This document shows positions 52,188 to 61,933 of a stretch of DNA of 64,000 bases, in pieces. Under the pieces are notes generated by a model, which saw only the letters and a program-made list of their open reading frames with translations, searched no databases and was not told where the DNA came from. Numbering within the stretch: the stretch's first letter is position 1; every line of letters begins with the position of its first letter. This DNA comes from Urinicoccus timonensis (lineage in GTDB: Bacteria > Bacillota > Clostridia > Tissierellales > Peptoniphilaceae), in assembly GCF_900232945.1 (NCBI RefSeq), contig NZ_OCTU01000002.1:1-64000 (forward strand), given 5' to 3'. The position numbers and the translations under genes were made by a program.

Positions 52188-54266
52188 ATGATCGAAAATT
52201 CGTTACATGATTTTGCAAAAATGACATTTAACAAGCAAAAGATGAAGGAAAGGCTACCCTATCCCATTTACTTAAAGTGGAAAAATGCCATCCGCAACCA
52301 ACAAGACCTGGACCGGGAAACGGCCGATGCCATTGCCCATGCCATGAAGACCTGGGCCATTGAAAATGGAGCAACCCACTATGCCCACTGGTTCTTCCCC
52401 TTAAATGGAGCCACGGCAAAAAAACATGAATCCTTTATGGACCGGACCGATGATTTAGAACCCATGATTCGTTTTTCAGGCAAGGAACTGATTAAGGGCG
52501 AGCCTGATGCATCCAGCTTCCCCAGTGGAGGCATGCGGTCGACTTTTGAAGCCCGGGGCTATACCTACTGGGATTGTACAGCCAATTCCTTTATCATTGA
52601 CAACATCCTCTATATTCCATCCATCTTTGTCTCCTACCGGGGGGAAAGATTGGACAAGCGGGGACCCTTGCTGGAATCCATGAATCTGGTGGGCCACTAT
52701 GGAGCCGAAATTGCCAACCTCTTTGCCCGGGATGAAAAAACCTACCGGGTCCGCCCCAAGGTTGGTTTGGAACAAGAATTTTTCCTAGTGGATGAAAAAT
52801 TGGCTCAAAAAAGGCCAGACATCATCAACTGTGACTGCACCCTGGTAGGGGCTGAACCTGCCAAAGGGCAAGACCTGGATGACCACTATTTTGGATCCAT
52901 TCCCAAGAGGGTTATGGACTTTTATGCCGACCTCAATGCAGAGCTCTATAAACTGGGAATTTACGCCAAGACAGAACACAATGAAGCGGCACCCTGCCAA
53001 TTCGAAATTGCCGTCTTGTTTGAAAACTCTAATGTCACCATTGACAACAACCACCTCTGTATGAGTCTTTTACGAAAGACCGCAAAAAAACACGGCTTAA
53101 AGTGCATCCTCCACGAAAAACCCTTTAAGGGGGTCAATGGGTCTGGAAAGCACAACAACTATTCCCTGGCCACCAACTACGGCCTAAACTGCTTTGACCC
53201 AGGAGACAACCCTCAAGAAAACCTCCTCTTCCTGGTTTTTTTAACAGCCATGCTTGCTTCAGCCGACAAGTATGCAACCCTACTTAGGGTGGCCAGCTCC
53301 AGTCCCAGCAATGATGCCCGTCTAGGGGCTCAAGAAGCTCCTCCAGCTATTATCTCCATCTTCTTAGGAGAAGACCTGGAAGAAGTCCTAAGGTCCATTG
53401 AAGAAGGGGACTTTAAGCCCAAGATGGATGTAGCTGATATTAAGATCAACAACCTGGCCTATGTACCCCGGGACCTGTCTGACCGGAACCGGACCAGCCC
53501 CTTTGCCTTTACCGGAAACAAGTTTGAATTTAGAATGCTGGGGTCCTCTCTCAGTGCTGCCGATGTCAATATCGTCTTAAATACAGCCATGGCAGATATC
53601 CTGGAAGGCTATGTGGACCGGCTCAAGGGCCTCGAAGGTCAGGACCTAAAGAAAGAAACCTACCAATTAATTCGAGAAGAGCTTAAGAACCACCAAAGAA
53701 TCCTCTACAGTGGGGACAACTATTCCGACCAATGGAAGCAAGAAGCCCAAAGACGGGGACTGCCCTGCTATGGAACCTTCCATGAAGCTGTTAAGGCCCT
53801 CAAGGACGACAAGAGCATTGAACTTTTTGTTAAACATAAGATCTTTACCAAGGAAGAACTCTATGCCCTCTATGAAGTTTGCATGGAAGAAGTGGTCAAG
53901 GTCCACGGCCTGGAAGCCAGGACCCTCTTGTCCATCCTACAAAAAGACCTTATCCCCTCTGTAATTGAAGAAATCAACTTTGTCAGCCAAGCTTTTAGGC
54001 TTGTTGACAGTCAGGCCTTGACCAGCCATCTAGAAAAGCTAACAGCTGGTTTGGACCGACTCTACCAAGAAAAAGAAGTCCTAAAGTCCCAATTAGAGAC
54101 CTGTGAAAAGCTGGCCAGTATCGATGAAAAGGCGGACTATTTACAAGGACAAGTTGTAGAAGAGTTAAAGAAAATTCGAGAAATTTCTGATGGTTTAGAA
54201 GAAGAAATCAGTCGTGGGAACTGGTCTCTTCCAAGTTATGAAGACCTATTCAATTCGGTCATGTAA
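52188..54266 (+). CDS. glnN: Glutamine synthetase type III
   Basis: The 692-residue enzyme (usual GSIII length about 700) makes glutamine from glutamate, ammonia and ATP. GSIII hallmarks: the ERLPYPIYLKWK start, GLEQEFFLVDE, NEAAPCQFEIAVLFENSNVTIDNN and KGVNGSGKHNNYSL. I take the ATG at 52188; an in-frame ATG at 52173 has an equal site, because an 11-base block with the Shine-Dalgarno sequence occurs twice with a 15-base period (52160-52170, 52175-52185). Either start adds or removes five residues. pyrG follows by ten bases. Confidence 0.93.
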   Translation: MIENSLHDFAKMTFNKQKMKERLPYPIYLKWKNAIRNQQDLDRETADAIAHAMKTWAIENGATHYAHWFFPLNGATAKKHESFMDRTDDLEPMIRFSGKELIKGEPDASSFPSGGMRSTFEARGYTYWDCTANSFIIDNILYIPSIFVSYRGERLDKRGPLLESMNLVGHYGAEIANLFARDEKTYRVRPKVGLEQEFFLVDEKLAQKRPDIINCDCTLVGAEPAKGQDLDDHYFGSIPKRVMDFYADLNAELYKLGIYAKTEHNEAAPCQFEIAVLFENSNVTIDNNHLCMSLLRKTAKKHGLKCILHEKPFKGVNGSGKHNNYSLATNYGLNCFDPGDNPQENLLFLVFLTAMLASADKYATLLRVASSSPSNDARLGAQEAPPAIISIFLGEDLEEVLRSIEEGDFKPKMDVADIKINNLAYVPRDLSDRNRTSPFAFTGNKFEFRMLGSSLSAADVNIVLNTAMADILEGYVDRLKGLEGQDLKKETYQLIREELKNHQRILYSGDNYSDQWKQEAQRRGLPCYGTFHEAVKALKDDKSIELFVKHKIFTKEELYALYEVCMEEVVKVHGLEARTLLSILQKDLIPSVIEEINFVSQAFRLVDSQALTSHLEKLTAGLDRLYQEKEVLKSQLETCEKLASIDEKADYLQGQVVEELKKIREISDGLEEEISRGNWSLPSYEDLFNSVM

Positions 54267-54276
54267 GGAGGAAAAA

Positions 54277-55878
54277 ATGACAAAGTATATCTTTGTAACC
54301 GGAGGTGTTGTTTCCGGAATTGGAAAGGGAATCAGCGCTGCCAGTATTGGACGCTTACTGAAAGACCGGGGCTTCAGCGTCTTTATGCAAAAGTTTGACC
54401 CCTATTTAAACGTAGACCCGGGAACCATGAGTCCCTACCAACATGGAGAAGTTTTTGTCACCAAAGACGGGGCAGAAACAGACCTGGACCTGGGTCACTA
54501 CGAGCGCTTTACCGATGAAGAATTAACCAAAAGAGCCAGCATCACCACTGGTAAAATCTATTTAAAGGTTATTAAAAAAGAACGCCGGGGAGACTATGAC
54601 GGCAAGACTGTTCAAGTCATCCCCCATGTGACGGATGAAATCAAGGGGGCCATTACCAAGGCGGCCAAGGAATCCGGTGCCGATGTGGTCATTACTGAAA
54701 TTGGGGGAACTGTGGGAGATATCGAGTCCCTGCCCTTTATTGAAGCCATCCGGCAAGTCCATTCCGAGCATCCCAAGGGGGATGTGGCCTTTATCCATAC
54801 AGTCCTGGTTCCTCAAATTCCAGGGTCTGATGAATTAAAGACCAAGCCAACCCAACACTCTTACAAACAATTGATGAGCCAAGGAATCAAGGCGGATGTC
54901 ATCATTACCCGGTCTGACGGAGATGTTGATGAGTCCTTGAGAAATAAGATTTCCCTCTTCTGTGACGTACCTCCAGAAGCGGTAGTCCAATCTGAGCATG
55001 TGGACTTGATCTATGAAGTGCCCTTGATTTTCCACAAGCAAAAGTTGGATGACTATATCCTGGGACTGTTAAACCTAGAAGCCAAGGAAAGCCGCCACCA
55101 CGAATGGAAGGATATGGTGGACCGGTTTAAAAAGGCAGACCAGGACCTAACCATTGGCCTGGTGGGCAAGTATGTCCAACTCCACGATGCCTACCTGTCT
55201 GTGGCCCAAGCCTTGATGGATGCAGGCTATGAAAATGGGGCCAAGGTCCATATCCAATGGATTGATTCTGAAGAAATTGAAAAAGACGGACCGGAAAAAC
55301 ACCTAAAAGGCCTAGATGGTATCATTGTTCCTGGAGGTTTTGGCAACCGGGGCATCGAGGGCATGATTGCAACAAGCCAGTATGCTCGAGAAAACAAGAT
55401 TCCCTATTTTGGAATCTGCCTGGGGATGCAAATTGCCGTTTTGGATGTTGCCCGTCATCTTTGCAACCTCAAGGATGCCTCTTCTTCTGAGCAAAATCCT
55501 GACACCAACTATCCCGTCATTGACCTGATGGAAAGTCAAATTTCTGTGGAAAATGTTGGGGGAACCCTGCGCTTGGGGAACTATTCCTGCCACTTGTTGG
55601 AAGGAAGCCTGGCCCGGAACCTCTACGGCCAAGAAAGTGTAGAGGAACGCCACCGTCATCGCTATGAGTTAAACAACGATTTTCGGGGACAATTAAGACA
55701 AGGGGGCTTGATTTTTTCAGGCATCCACGAGGACCTGGACCTGGTAGAAATTGTGGAATTGAAGGACCACCCCTTCTTCCTGGCCTGCCAATTCCATCCG
55801 GAATTTAAGTCCAGACCCAACCGCATCCATCCCTTGTTTAACGGGTTTATCCAAACATCATTAAAGAATAAAAAATAA
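54277..55878 (+). CDS. pyrG: CTP synthase
   Basis: The 533-residue enzyme turns UTP, ATP and glutamine into CTP. The synthase start TKYIFVTGGVVSGIGKGISAASIGRLLKDRG and the glutaminase end with PYFGICLGMQIAV (Cys nucleophile) and CQFHPEFKSRP (His-Glu) are complete. I start at 54277 after AAGGAGG; a longer frame from 54214 lies in the upstream gene. Being behind glutamine synthetase fits its glutamine use. Confidence 0.97.
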   Translation: MTKYIFVTGGVVSGIGKGISAASIGRLLKDRGFSVFMQKFDPYLNVDPGTMSPYQHGEVFVTKDGAETDLDLGHYERFTDEELTKRASITTGKIYLKVIKKERRGDYDGKTVQVIPHVTDEIKGAITKAAKESGADVVITEIGGTVGDIESLPFIEAIRQVHSEHPKGDVAFIHTVLVPQIPGSDELKTKPTQHSYKQLMSQGIKADVIITRSDGDVDESLRNKISLFCDVPPEAVVQSEHVDLIYEVPLIFHKQKLDDYILGLLNLEAKESRHHEWKDMVDRFKKADQDLTIGLVGKYVQLHDAYLSVAQALMDAGYENGAKVHIQWIDSEEIEKDGPEKHLKGLDGIIVPGGFGNRGIEGMIATSQYARENKIPYFGICLGMQIAVLDVARHLCNLKDASSSEQNPDTNYPVIDLMESQISVENVGGTLRLGNYSCHLLEGSLARNLYGQESVEERHRHRYELNNDFRGQLRQGGLIFSGIHEDLDLVEIVELKDHPFFLACQFHPEFKSRPNRIHPLFNGFIQTSLKNKK

Positions 55879-55886
55879 AAAACGAG

Positions 55887-55918
55887 GAGACGATTGTTTA
55901 GGCAACCGTCTCTGTTTT
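55887..55918 (+). terminator. Terminator after pyrG
   Basis: GAGACGATTG pairs with CAACCGTCTC (one mismatch), followed by TGTTTTTG. Confidence 0.8.
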
Positions 55919-55939
55919 TGTCAGTTTTAAGGGGGAATT

Positions 55940-57571
55940 ATGAAAGAAACAACCTATATTACTGGCCACAGGAATCCCGATACAGATTCCATAGCCAGTG
56001 CCATTGCCTATGCCGACTTTAAAAGGCAAACATCCAAGGGGACCTATCTTCCAATCCGCTTGGGTAGCTTGAATAAAGAAACGACTTATGTCTTGGACCG
56101 CTTTGGTTTTCAGCCACCCAAGTTGCTGGAATCCATGAAGGCCCAAGTAGAAGACCTGGACTTTGACCAGGCCCTGTGTGTAGATGAAAATATGTCCCTG
56201 TATGAAGCGGTGAACCTGCTCCAAGACGAGCAAAGACACACCCTTTTTATTACAGAAGAGGACAAGCTCTTTGGCATTGTTAGCCTCCAAGACCTTTGGC
56301 GGTCCTATGGGGATGTTTGGGCCGATGAAATCCTATACGATGCCCAAACGCCTATTAAAAACATCCTAAAGGTCCTCAGAGGGACCCCTCTAGTGGGCCA
56401 GGGGGACCTGGTTAACCGCCGGGGGGCCATGCGGGTTTTTGCCAATGCTCCGGAAAATTCAACCAACTCCATTAAAGAAAACGATGTGGTTATTGTGGGA
56501 GACCGGGAAGAATACCAGGAAGCTGCCCTGGACAGACGGGTTAGCATCATGATTTTAACCCGGAATGCCAAGGTGTCCAAGAGAATCTTAGAAAAGGCGA
56601 AAGAACTTGATGTCATGGTAATTCGAACACCTCTATCCACCTTTATGACTGCCCGGCTCTTGCCTCAAGCAGTACCTGTAGGCTACCAGTCCTCCAAGTC
56701 CAACCTCAAGGTCTTTTACCTGGACCAGGACCTGGACGAAGTCCAAGAAGAAGTCGTCAAGTCCCGTTTTGGAGCCTACCCCGTTTTGGATGACCAAGAC
56801 CGGGTTGTGGGGTCTCTTGCCCGGGCCCACCTCCTTCGCTATAAAAAGCCCAAGCTGATCTTGGTGGACCACAATGAAAGCAAGCAAAGTGTAGAGGACA
56901 TTGAAGAGGCGGAAATCATAGAAATTATCGACCACCACCGGGTGGCTGCTCCCATGTCCAATGAACCCATCTTCTTCCGTAATGAACCAGTAGGATCGAC
57001 AGCCAGCATCATTAGCAAGCTCTACTTTGAATATGGCTTGGACCCCAGTCCAGAAATTGCCGGCCTTCTCTTAAGCGCCATCCTGTCTGACACCTTGGAA
57101 TTTCGGTCCCCAACCTCTACCCGGCAAGATGAATACCTGGCAGACCGTCTGGCCAAAATTGCTGGCCTAGAGCTCCATGCCTATGCCATGGAGCTCTTTG
57201 AAGCCGGAACCAGCTTTTCCAAAAGCGATATAGGGTCCTTGGTCCGGGGGGATGTCAAGGTCTTCCAGGTCAAGGGGAAACAATGCCGGATTGGCCAGGC
57301 CTTTACCATGAACCTGGAAGCTGGAAAGTCCATGGAAAAAGACTTTTCCAAGGCCATGTTGGACGTCTTGGCAGAAAGCAAGGAAGATGTCTTTGTCTTT
57401 ATGTTGACGGATATTTTAAAGGAAGAATCCCTCCTAATCGTAGAAGGACCATGTAAAAAAACCATCCAAAGCCATATTAGTCAAAATTGGAAAACTGGCG
57501 GAAAGATTATTCCAAAACTCCTTTCCCGGAAAAAACAAGCCCTCCCCAAGGTCATCGAAGCCCTGTCTTAA
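55940..57571 (+). CDS. Manganese-dependent inorganic pyrophosphatase with CBS and DRTGG domains
   Basis: The 543-residue family II pyrophosphatase has a DHH catalytic part split by regulatory domains: GHRNPDTDSI (11-20), then a CBS domain, a DRTGG domain (about 190-245) and a second CBS (about 250-310), then IIDHHRVAAP (the DHH metal site) and the DHHA2 C-terminus. CBS/DRTGG domains bind AMP, ADP or dinucleotides and control activity. It hydrolyses pyrophosphate from biosynthesis. AGGGGGAAT site is weak; ATG at 55940. Confidence 0.94.
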   Translation: MKETTYITGHRNPDTDSIASAIAYADFKRQTSKGTYLPIRLGSLNKETTYVLDRFGFQPPKLLESMKAQVEDLDFDQALCVDENMSLYEAVNLLQDEQRHTLFITEEDKLFGIVSLQDLWRSYGDVWADEILYDAQTPIKNILKVLRGTPLVGQGDLVNRRGAMRVFANAPENSTNSIKENDVVIVGDREEYQEAALDRRVSIMILTRNAKVSKRILEKAKELDVMVIRTPLSTFMTARLLPQAVPVGYQSSKSNLKVFYLDQDLDEVQEEVVKSRFGAYPVLDDQDRVVGSLARAHLLRYKKPKLILVDHNESKQSVEDIEEAEIIEIIDHHRVAAPMSNEPIFFRNEPVGSTASIISKLYFEYGLDPSPEIAGLLLSAILSDTLEFRSPTSTRQDEYLADRLAKIAGLELHAYAMELFEAGTSFSKSDIGSLVRGDVKVFQVKGKQCRIGQAFTMNLEAGKSMEKDFSKAMLDVLAESKEDVFVFMLTDILKEESLLIVEGPCKKTIQSHISQNWKTGGKIIPKLLSRKKQALPKVIEALS

Positions 57572-57635
57572 TGTTTAAAGCCCCTTAAAAGGGGTAAAAA
57601 GAAAATGTAAGATAAGAAAGTACAAGGAGGAAAAT

Positions 57636-57911
57636 ATGGAATTTAAAGAAGGAAAAAATTGTATCTATCTAGGTCCAGACCAAGACCACTACAAGGCCAT
57701 TATCCAATATGAAGATTGTGGCCAAGACCAAGTCAATATCACCCATACCATTGTAGACTCCTCACTTAGGGGCCAAGGTGTGGCTGGAAAATTACTGGAA
57801 GCCTTGGTAGAAAAGGCCCGTAAAGACGGCTTTAAGCTTCGGGCAACCTGTTCTTATGCCAAGGACAAATTAGATAAGACCCAAGACTATCAAGATGTTT
57901 ATCTTGGATAA
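57636..57911 (+). CDS. Small GNAT family N-acetyltransferase (YjdJ/NATD1-like)
   Basis: The 91-residue protein is the short one-domain GNAT form: ITHTIVDSSLRGQGVAGKLLEALVEKARKDGFKL with the acetyl-CoA loop RGQGVAGKL, then CSYAKDKL. Substrate unknown. AAGGAGG precedes the ATG. Ends at a terminator. Confidence 0.85.
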   Translation: MEFKEGKNCIYLGPDQDHYKAIIQYEDCGQDQVNITHTIVDSSLRGQGVAGKLLEALVEKARKDGFKLRATCSYAKDKLDKTQDYQDVYLG

Positions 57912-57920
57912 ATAAAGAAA

Positions 57921-57953
57921 AGCCTGACATCCTAGGGTGTCGGGCTCTTTTTT
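57921..57953 (+). terminator. Terminator after the small GNAT gene
   Basis: AGCCTGACATCCT/AGGGTGTCGGGCT stem with wobble pairs, then CTTTTTT. Confidence 0.8.
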
Positions 57954-57959
57954 GCTCTC

Positions 57960-57988
57960 TTGAAGCAAGAGGGCTTTTTTCGTATAAT
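57960..57988 (+). promoter_or_regulatory. Promoter of the cysS operon
   Basis: TTGAAG, 17 bases, perfect TATAAT, 57 bases before the cysS ATG. Confidence 0.75.
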
Positions 57989-58045
57989 AGAAGAGATTAC
58001 AAGTATATTTTTATAGGAAGAATTCATAGATTTTGGGAGGATCGG

Positions 58046-59431
58046 ATGAAATTATATAACACCCTAACGAGAAAAAAAGAAGAATTTGAACCCCTCCAAG
58101 ACAAGCATGTAAGGATGTACAATTGTGGACCTACAGTTTACAACTATATACATGTTGGAAATGCCCGGCCTATGGTAGTTTTTGACAGCCTTAGACGGTA
58201 TTTTATCTACAAGGGCTGGGATGTTGACTTTGTTGTCAACTTTACGGATATTGACGACAAGATCATCAAGAAGGCCAATGAAGAGGGACTGGAAGCCAAG
58301 GAAATTGCTGAACGCTATATTGAAGAATTTAAAAAAGATGCCCAAGGTCTCAACCTGTATGAATACAAGACCATCAACCCCCGGGCCACAGAGTATATGG
58401 ATGAAATCATCCACTTTATCAAGGACCTGGTAGACAAGGGGGCAGCCTATGAGTTGGATGGGGATGTTTACTTTGACATCACCAAGGCCAAGGACTATGG
58501 GAAGCTCTCCGGCAAAAACTTGGATGAGCTCCAAAGTGGGGCCCGGATTGATGTCAATGAAAAGAAGAAAAATCCCGGCGACTTTGCCCTTTGGAAGAAG
58601 AAAAAAGAAGGAGAACCCGCCTGGGAAAGTCCCTGGTCCCAAGGTCGTCCTGGCTGGCACATTGAATGTTCTGTAATGGCCAAAACCCTTTTAGGTAAGA
58701 CCATTGATATCCACACCGGAGGAGAAGACCTGGAATTTCCCCACCATGAAAATGAAATTGCCCAATCAGAAGCCCACAATGGCCAAGACTTTGCCCGTTT
58801 TTGGCTCCACAACGGCATGATTACCGTAGACCATGAAAAAATGAGTAAGTCCAAGGGGAATTTTTTTACCGTTCGGGATATTTCCAAGGAATATGACCTG
58901 GAAGTCCTCCGACTCTTTTTAATTTCCAGCCACTACCGCAGCCCCATTAACTTTTCCAAAGAAGTCATGGACCAAAATAAAAATGCCCTGGAAAGACTCT
59001 ACAACACCAAGGACCGCCTAGAAGGAGCCCTGAAGGCTGCTAAGCCAGGATCAGACCCAGACTTTGACCAAGATATCCAGCGATTAAAAGAAGAATTTTG
59101 CCAGGCCATGGAAGATGACATGAATACAGCCGATGCCCTGTCCAAGCTCTTTGACCTGTCCAAGCGAATCAACCAAGGCATCAATGAAGAAATCGGCCTG
59201 GAAAGCTTGAAAGGGGCCCAAGAAAGCTACCTATCCTTGGCCAAGGTTTTGGGACTCTTGTACAAGGAAGAAGACCAGGCTGAAGAAGAGGTCTTAAAGC
59301 TCATTAAGGAAAGAGAAGAAGCCAGAAAGAACAAGGATTTTGCCCGGGCTGATGCCCTTAGAGACCAACTCTTGGAAATGGGCATTGCCATTGAAGATTC
59401 ACGAGATGGAACAAAATGGAAGAGAATTTAA
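58046..59431 (+). CDS. cysS: Cysteinyl-tRNA synthetase
   Basis: The 461-residue class I synthetase has the HIGH-type YIHVGNARP near residue 33, Zn-site Cys at MYNCGPTVY and in ECSVMAK, and EKMSKSKGN near 265. Starts the operon with mrnC, thyX, rlmB and yacP, the Firmicute order. Overlaps mrnC by 16 bases. Length is normal. Confidence 0.97.
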   Translation: MKLYNTLTRKKEEFEPLQDKHVRMYNCGPTVYNYIHVGNARPMVVFDSLRRYFIYKGWDVDFVVNFTDIDDKIIKKANEEGLEAKEIAERYIEEFKKDAQGLNLYEYKTINPRATEYMDEIIHFIKDLVDKGAAYELDGDVYFDITKAKDYGKLSGKNLDELQSGARIDVNEKKKNPGDFALWKKKKEGEPAWESPWSQGRPGWHIECSVMAKTLLGKTIDIHTGGEDLEFPHHENEIAQSEAHNGQDFARFWLHNGMITVDHEKMSKSKGNFFTVRDISKEYDLEVLRLFLISSHYRSPINFSKEVMDQNKNALERLYNTKDRLEGALKAAKPGSDPDFDQDIQRLKEEFCQAMEDDMNTADALSKLFDLSKRINQGINEEIGLESLKGAQESYLSLAKVLGLLYKEEDQAEEEVLKLIKEREEARKNKDFARADALRDQLLEMGIAIEDSRDGTKWKRI

Positions 59432-59838
59432 GTCCTGGCCTAAATATGGCCAAAGACGGAGAAATTGCCCTAAGGGAAATACCCATTTTAACCCTGGCCT
59501 ACCTGGGAGATGCTGTCTATGAAATCATGGTCCGGTCCTATATCCTGGACGCCCGGACCAAGGTGGCCCAGCTCCACAGGAAAAGTGCCGGCATGGTCAA
59601 GGCCCAAGCCCAGGCCCAGGGGGTTAAAAAGATTGAGGACCTATTAACTGACCAGGAAAAAGACTATCTAAGACGGGGCCGCAATGCCCACCCCAAGACC
59701 CGGGCCAAGAATGCCAGCATGAACGACTACCGTCTGGCTACAGGCTTTGAAAGTCTCTGGGGCTACCTCTATTTGACAGGGCAAGAAAACCGTTTAAGAG
59801 AATTATTCCAAAGGATGTGGGAAGAAAATGAAGGTTGA
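59416..59838 (+). CDS. mrnC: Mini-ribonuclease III
   Basis: The 140-residue RNase III-like nuclease lacks a dsRNA-binding domain. Signature: LAYLGDAVYEIMVRSYI with the metal Asp, and GRNAHPKTRAKNASMNDYRLATGFESLWGYLYL. It matures 23S rRNA. It starts inside the cysS end. Overlaps thyX. Confidence 0.94.
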   Translation: MEENLSPGLNMAKDGEIALREIPILTLAYLGDAVYEIMVRSYILDARTKVAQLHRKSAGMVKAQAQAQGVKKIEDLLTDQEKDYLRRGRNAHPKTRAKNASMNDYRLATGFESLWGYLYLTGQENRLRELFQRMWEENEG

Positions 59839-60580
59839 ACTATTAAACTACACCCCCCATGGGGACCAATTAATTGCCCAAGGGGCCAAGCTTTGCTATT
59901 CTCAAGCAGGCTTAAAGGAAATCAAGGAAAAATTATCTCCAGAGGAAGTAGCTCGCTTTGTCAAGATGTTGGCCGACATGGGCCATATGTCTCCCATGGA
60001 GCATGTTTCCTTTAGTTTTTATGTAGAGGGGATTTCCAGAGCCTGCTCCCACCAACTGGTCCGGCATAGGCTGGCCAGCTATTCCCAACAGTCCCAACGC
60101 TATGTCCGTTTGGACCAGTTTGACTATGTGGTGCCACCGGCCATAGAAAAAAATCCCAAGGCCAGGGAAATTTTCATCCAGGCCATGGAGAGAGACCAAA
60201 GGGACTACCAGGCCTTGGTAGATAGCCTGGTCCAGGAAGAATTGGCCAAGGGACCGGTAACAGATAAGGAAAAAAGAGCCATTGAAAAAAAGGCCATTGA
60301 AGATGCCCGCTACGTCTTTCCCAATGCCTGTGAAACCAAGGTCATCCTAACCATGAATGTCCGGACCCTCCTGCACTTTTTCTCTCTCAGAACTTGTAAC
60401 CGGGCCCAGTGGGAGATCCGGGAGATGGCCAAGCAAATGCTTCTAGAGGTCAAAAAGGTCTACCCAGAAATCTTTGCCAAGGCAGGACCGGGTTGCCTCC
60501 AAGGACCCTGTCCTGAAGGGGCCATGACTTGTGGGAAGATCAAAGAAGTTAGGGAATATTTTTTAGGTGGTCAAGAATGA
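59828..60580 (+). CDS. thyX: Flavin-dependent thymidylate synthase
   Basis: The 250-residue enzyme makes dTMP from dUMP with FAD and methylene-tetrahydrofolate. The RHRx7S motif is RHRLASYSQQS at 79-89; MSPMEHVSFSFYVEG binds FAD. No thyA was seen. Overlaps mrnC and rlmB (ATGA). Confidence 0.96.
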   Translation: MKVELLNYTPHGDQLIAQGAKLCYSQAGLKEIKEKLSPEEVARFVKMLADMGHMSPMEHVSFSFYVEGISRACSHQLVRHRLASYSQQSQRYVRLDQFDYVVPPAIEKNPKAREIFIQAMERDQRDYQALVDSLVQEELAKGPVTDKEKRAIEKKAIEDARYVFPNACETKVILTMNVRTLLHFFSLRTCNRAQWEIREMAKQMLLEVKKVYPEIFAKAGPGCLQGPCPEGAMTCGKIKEVREYFLGGQE

Positions 60581-61311
60581 TAGAAGATTTAATTTTCGGT
60601 CGTAAACCAGCCGAAGAAGCCATAGAAAAGTCCATGGCCAAAAAGGTCTACCTCTTAAAAAATAACAAGGGGAATGTGGCCAAATTTCAAGACTTGGCCC
60701 GGGAGAAAAAGCTCCCTGTCCAGCTGGTGGACAAGGCTTTTTTAGACGATTTAGCAGGGGGAAAAAACCACCAGGGGGTGGTTTGTCAAATTAAGCCCTA
60801 CAACTATTCTTCCTATGAGGAAATTTTAGCCTACACCCGGAAAAGGGGAGAAGACCCCTTCCTAGTCCTTTTAGACGGGGTGGAAGACCCCCAAAACCTG
60901 GGAGCCATTATCCGGACGGCCTACCTGGCCGGGGCCCATGGGGTCTTGATTCCCAAGCACCGGTCAGCCAAGGTTACGGCTACGGTTTTTAAAACCTCTG
61001 CCGGAGCCTGCGCCCATATAAAAATTGCCCAAGTAACCAATGTCAACCAAACCATTGAGAAATTGAAAAAGGAAAACATCTGGGTCTACGGGGCCGACAT
61101 GGGGGGCCAAGCCTACTACAAGCAAAATACCAAGGGGCCCATCTGCCTAGTTCTAGGCAGTGAGGGCAAGGGCCTCAGTGACCCCACCAAGTCCCACCTA
61201 GACGGGATTTTATCTATTCCCATGTATGGGAACCTGGATTCTTTAAATGTGTCGGTTTCAGCGGGAATCTTGGCCTTTGACATTGCAAGACAGCGCCATG
61301 AAGAGGGTTAA
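60577..61311 (+). CDS. rlmB: 23S rRNA (guanosine-2251-2'-O)-methyltransferase RlmB (TrmH family)
   Basis: The 244-residue SPOUT protein has an N-terminal substrate-binding part with FGRKPAEEAIEKS, then LDGVEDPQNLGAIIRTAYLAGAHGV, LVLGSEGKGL and SIPMYGNLDSLNVSVSAGILAFDIARQR, the three SPOUT motifs. Its ATG overlaps the thyX stop. Confidence 0.93.
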   Translation: MIEDLIFGRKPAEEAIEKSMAKKVYLLKNNKGNVAKFQDLAREKKLPVQLVDKAFLDDLAGGKNHQGVVCQIKPYNYSSYEEILAYTRKRGEDPFLVLLDGVEDPQNLGAIIRTAYLAGAHGVLIPKHRSAKVTATVFKTSAGACAHIKIAQVTNVNQTIEKLKKENIWVYGADMGGQAYYKQNTKGPICLVLGSEGKGLSDPTKSHLDGILSIPMYGNLDSLNVSVSAGILAFDIARQRHEEG

Positions 61312-61840
61312 GCCATACTATCGCAAAAAAAGGGCCTACTTATTTGTAGATGGCTACAATATTTTAAACTCCTGGTCCATCTTTGAAAGGGAAAGGGAGG
61401 AAGACTTTGAAAATGCCCGGAAAAAGCTCATGGATATCCTGGTGGACTATGCCCACTATACTGGCCAGGCGGTGATTTTAGTTTTTGACGGCTACAAGGT
61501 CAAGAAAAATCCTGGGGAGGAATTTCACTACAAGGGAATCCAGGTGGTCTTTACCAAGGCCATGCAAACAGCCGACCACTATATTGAGCAAGAGCTGACC
61601 TTGATTGGTCGCCACCGCAATGTCCGGGTGGCCACCAGTGACTCCATGGAGCAGCAAATGATCCTATCCCGGGGAGGCAAGCGGATTTCTGCTCGGGAAT
61701 TGGAAGTGGAAGTGGCCCATGCCAAGGAGGGCTTGGTTCGGAGAAAGAGGCAGCTCAAGTCGGAATCTAAGGTCAATGCCTGGGAAGAAGAAACCTTAGA
61801 GTCCTTAAAAGATCTCAAGGACCGCTTGGACCCCCATTAA
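61298..61840 (+). CDS. yacP: NYN domain protein (YacP/Rae1-like ribonuclease)
   Basis: The 180-residue protein starts YLFVDGYNILNSW, the metal Asp of the PIN/NYN fold, followed by VILVFDGYK and RVATSDSMEQQMIL with later acidic residues. B. subtilis YacP/Rae1 is a ribosome-associated endonuclease. I start at the ATG at 61298, which overlaps rlmB by 14 bases; an earlier frame from 61247 is unlikely. Confidence 0.9.
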   Translation: MKRVKPYYRKKRAYLFVDGYNILNSWSIFEREREEDFENARKKLMDILVDYAHYTGQAVILVFDGYKVKKNPGEEFHYKGIQVVFTKAMQTADHYIEQELTLIGRHRNVRVATSDSMEQQMILSRGGKRISARELEVEVAHAKEGLVRRKRQLKSESKVNAWEEETLESLKDLKDRLDPH

Positions 61841-61898
61841 GATTTTCCCCCTTAAAGGGAGATAATGTGGAAAAATTTTCCTCTTTGGGAAAAAAATC

Positions 61899-61927
61899 TT
61901 GACAAGGGGAAAATCCCCCTGTATAAT
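61899..61927 (+). promoter_or_regulatory. Strong sigma-A promoter of the T-box leader
   Basis: Perfect TTGACA, a 17-base spacer and a perfect TATAAT. The spacer itself is palindromic (AGGGG/CCCCCT). Start is near 61934. Confidence 0.92.
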
Positions 61928-61933
61928 TCCATA

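Noticed and set aside
54214..54276. N-terminal extension of pyrG
   Set aside because: It lies inside the glutamine synthetase gene, and AAGGAGG sits just before the 54277 ATG.
57575..57600. Terminator after the pyrophosphatase gene
   Set aside because: A short GCCCCTT/AAGGGGT stem exists, but it is followed by A-rich sequence with no T run.
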